Positions 12,836 to 12,858 of a stretch of DNA of 12,858 bases are shown in pieces. The number at the start of each line of letters is the position of its first letter. Position 1 is the stretch's first letter. The DNA lies in the NCBI GenBank assembly GCA_947176715.1, contig CAMWRR010000021.1, forward strand, positions 1 to 12,858, given 5' to 3'. Both the position numbers and the translations under genes were made by a program. The notes beneath the pieces are model-generated. The model worked only from the letters and a program-made list of their open reading frames with translations, did not search any database and was not told the DNA's origin. The stretch comes from an uncultured Rikenellaceae bacterium (GTDB lineage: Bacteria > Bacteroidota > Bacteroidia > Bacteroidales > Rikenellaceae).

Positions 12836-12858
12836 TCCCGTCCGTGCGTCAGCGAGGA

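Larger units (their letters stand above)
12298..12858. other. Noncoding 3' region with palindromes and degenerate repeats
   Basis: No convincing gene is visible in this 561-bp stretch. It holds the right arm of the rnc inverted repeat, a perfect 12-bp palindrome (12413-12440), a GC hairpin with T-run (12451-12467), and three degenerate direct repeats around TTCCGCTTT (near 12649, 12717 and 12827). An 80-codon open frame at 12303-12545 starts inside the inverted repeat and reads through the palindromes, with no family resemblance seen, so it was not called. Confidence 0.6.

Overview
The window reads as a chromosomal segment of a Bacteroidota (Bacteroidales) genome. Signs of this are PorX with its PglZ output domain, a TlpA/DUF4369 lipoprotein, a lipoprotein carrying the Bacteroidota surface-export motif, mostly absent Shine-Dalgarno sequences, promoters of the TTTG-N19-TAnnTTTG type, and the order purN / acpP-fabF-rnc. 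The GC-rich genes and heavy use of ATA for isoleucine would fit an Alistipes/Rikenellaceae-like organism, but that genus-level guess is inference. All assignments come from reading the sequence; no search or folding program was run.

Layout. Bases 1-71 hold C-tracts with a repeated 13-mer. Positions 72-1082 (minus) encode a TlpA-type thioredoxin lipoprotein. A tRNA-Val(UAC) with its own promoter and terminator lies at 1344-1418. Next come two genes on the plus strand 12 bp apart: a DEDD-type 3'-5' exonuclease (1681-2388) and penicillin-binding protein 1C (2401-4758). A small AT-rich surface lipoprotein (4859-5305, minus) is followed by about 420 noncoding bases containing a long imperfect hairpin (5400-5521), a candidate structured RNA. 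tmRNA (5730-6129, minus) follows, with its own promoter and terminator. porX (6356-7912, minus) is divergent from a small membrane histidine kinase (8092-9033, plus). purN (9044-9613, minus) is divergent from the acpP (9813-10049), fabF (10158-11405), rnc (11488-12297) cluster. From 12298 to the end there is no convincing gene, only palindromes and degenerate repeats.

Functional themes are cell envelope (PBP1C, TlpA, lipoprotein), type IX secretion regulation (PorX), one-carbon/purine synthesis (PurN), fatty acid synthesis (AcpP, FabF) and RNA metabolism (exonuclease, RNase III, tmRNA, tRNA). Most genes are housekeeping. The least ordinary signals are at the RNA level. The rnc gene, which encodes the dsRNA-specific RNase III, ends inside a 35-bp near-perfect inverted repeat, so its mRNA should carry a long duplex of the kind its own product cuts. 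A 34-bp long-hairpin RNA candidate sits beside tmRNA. The acpP leader and the acpP-fabF spacer contain stacked hairpins.
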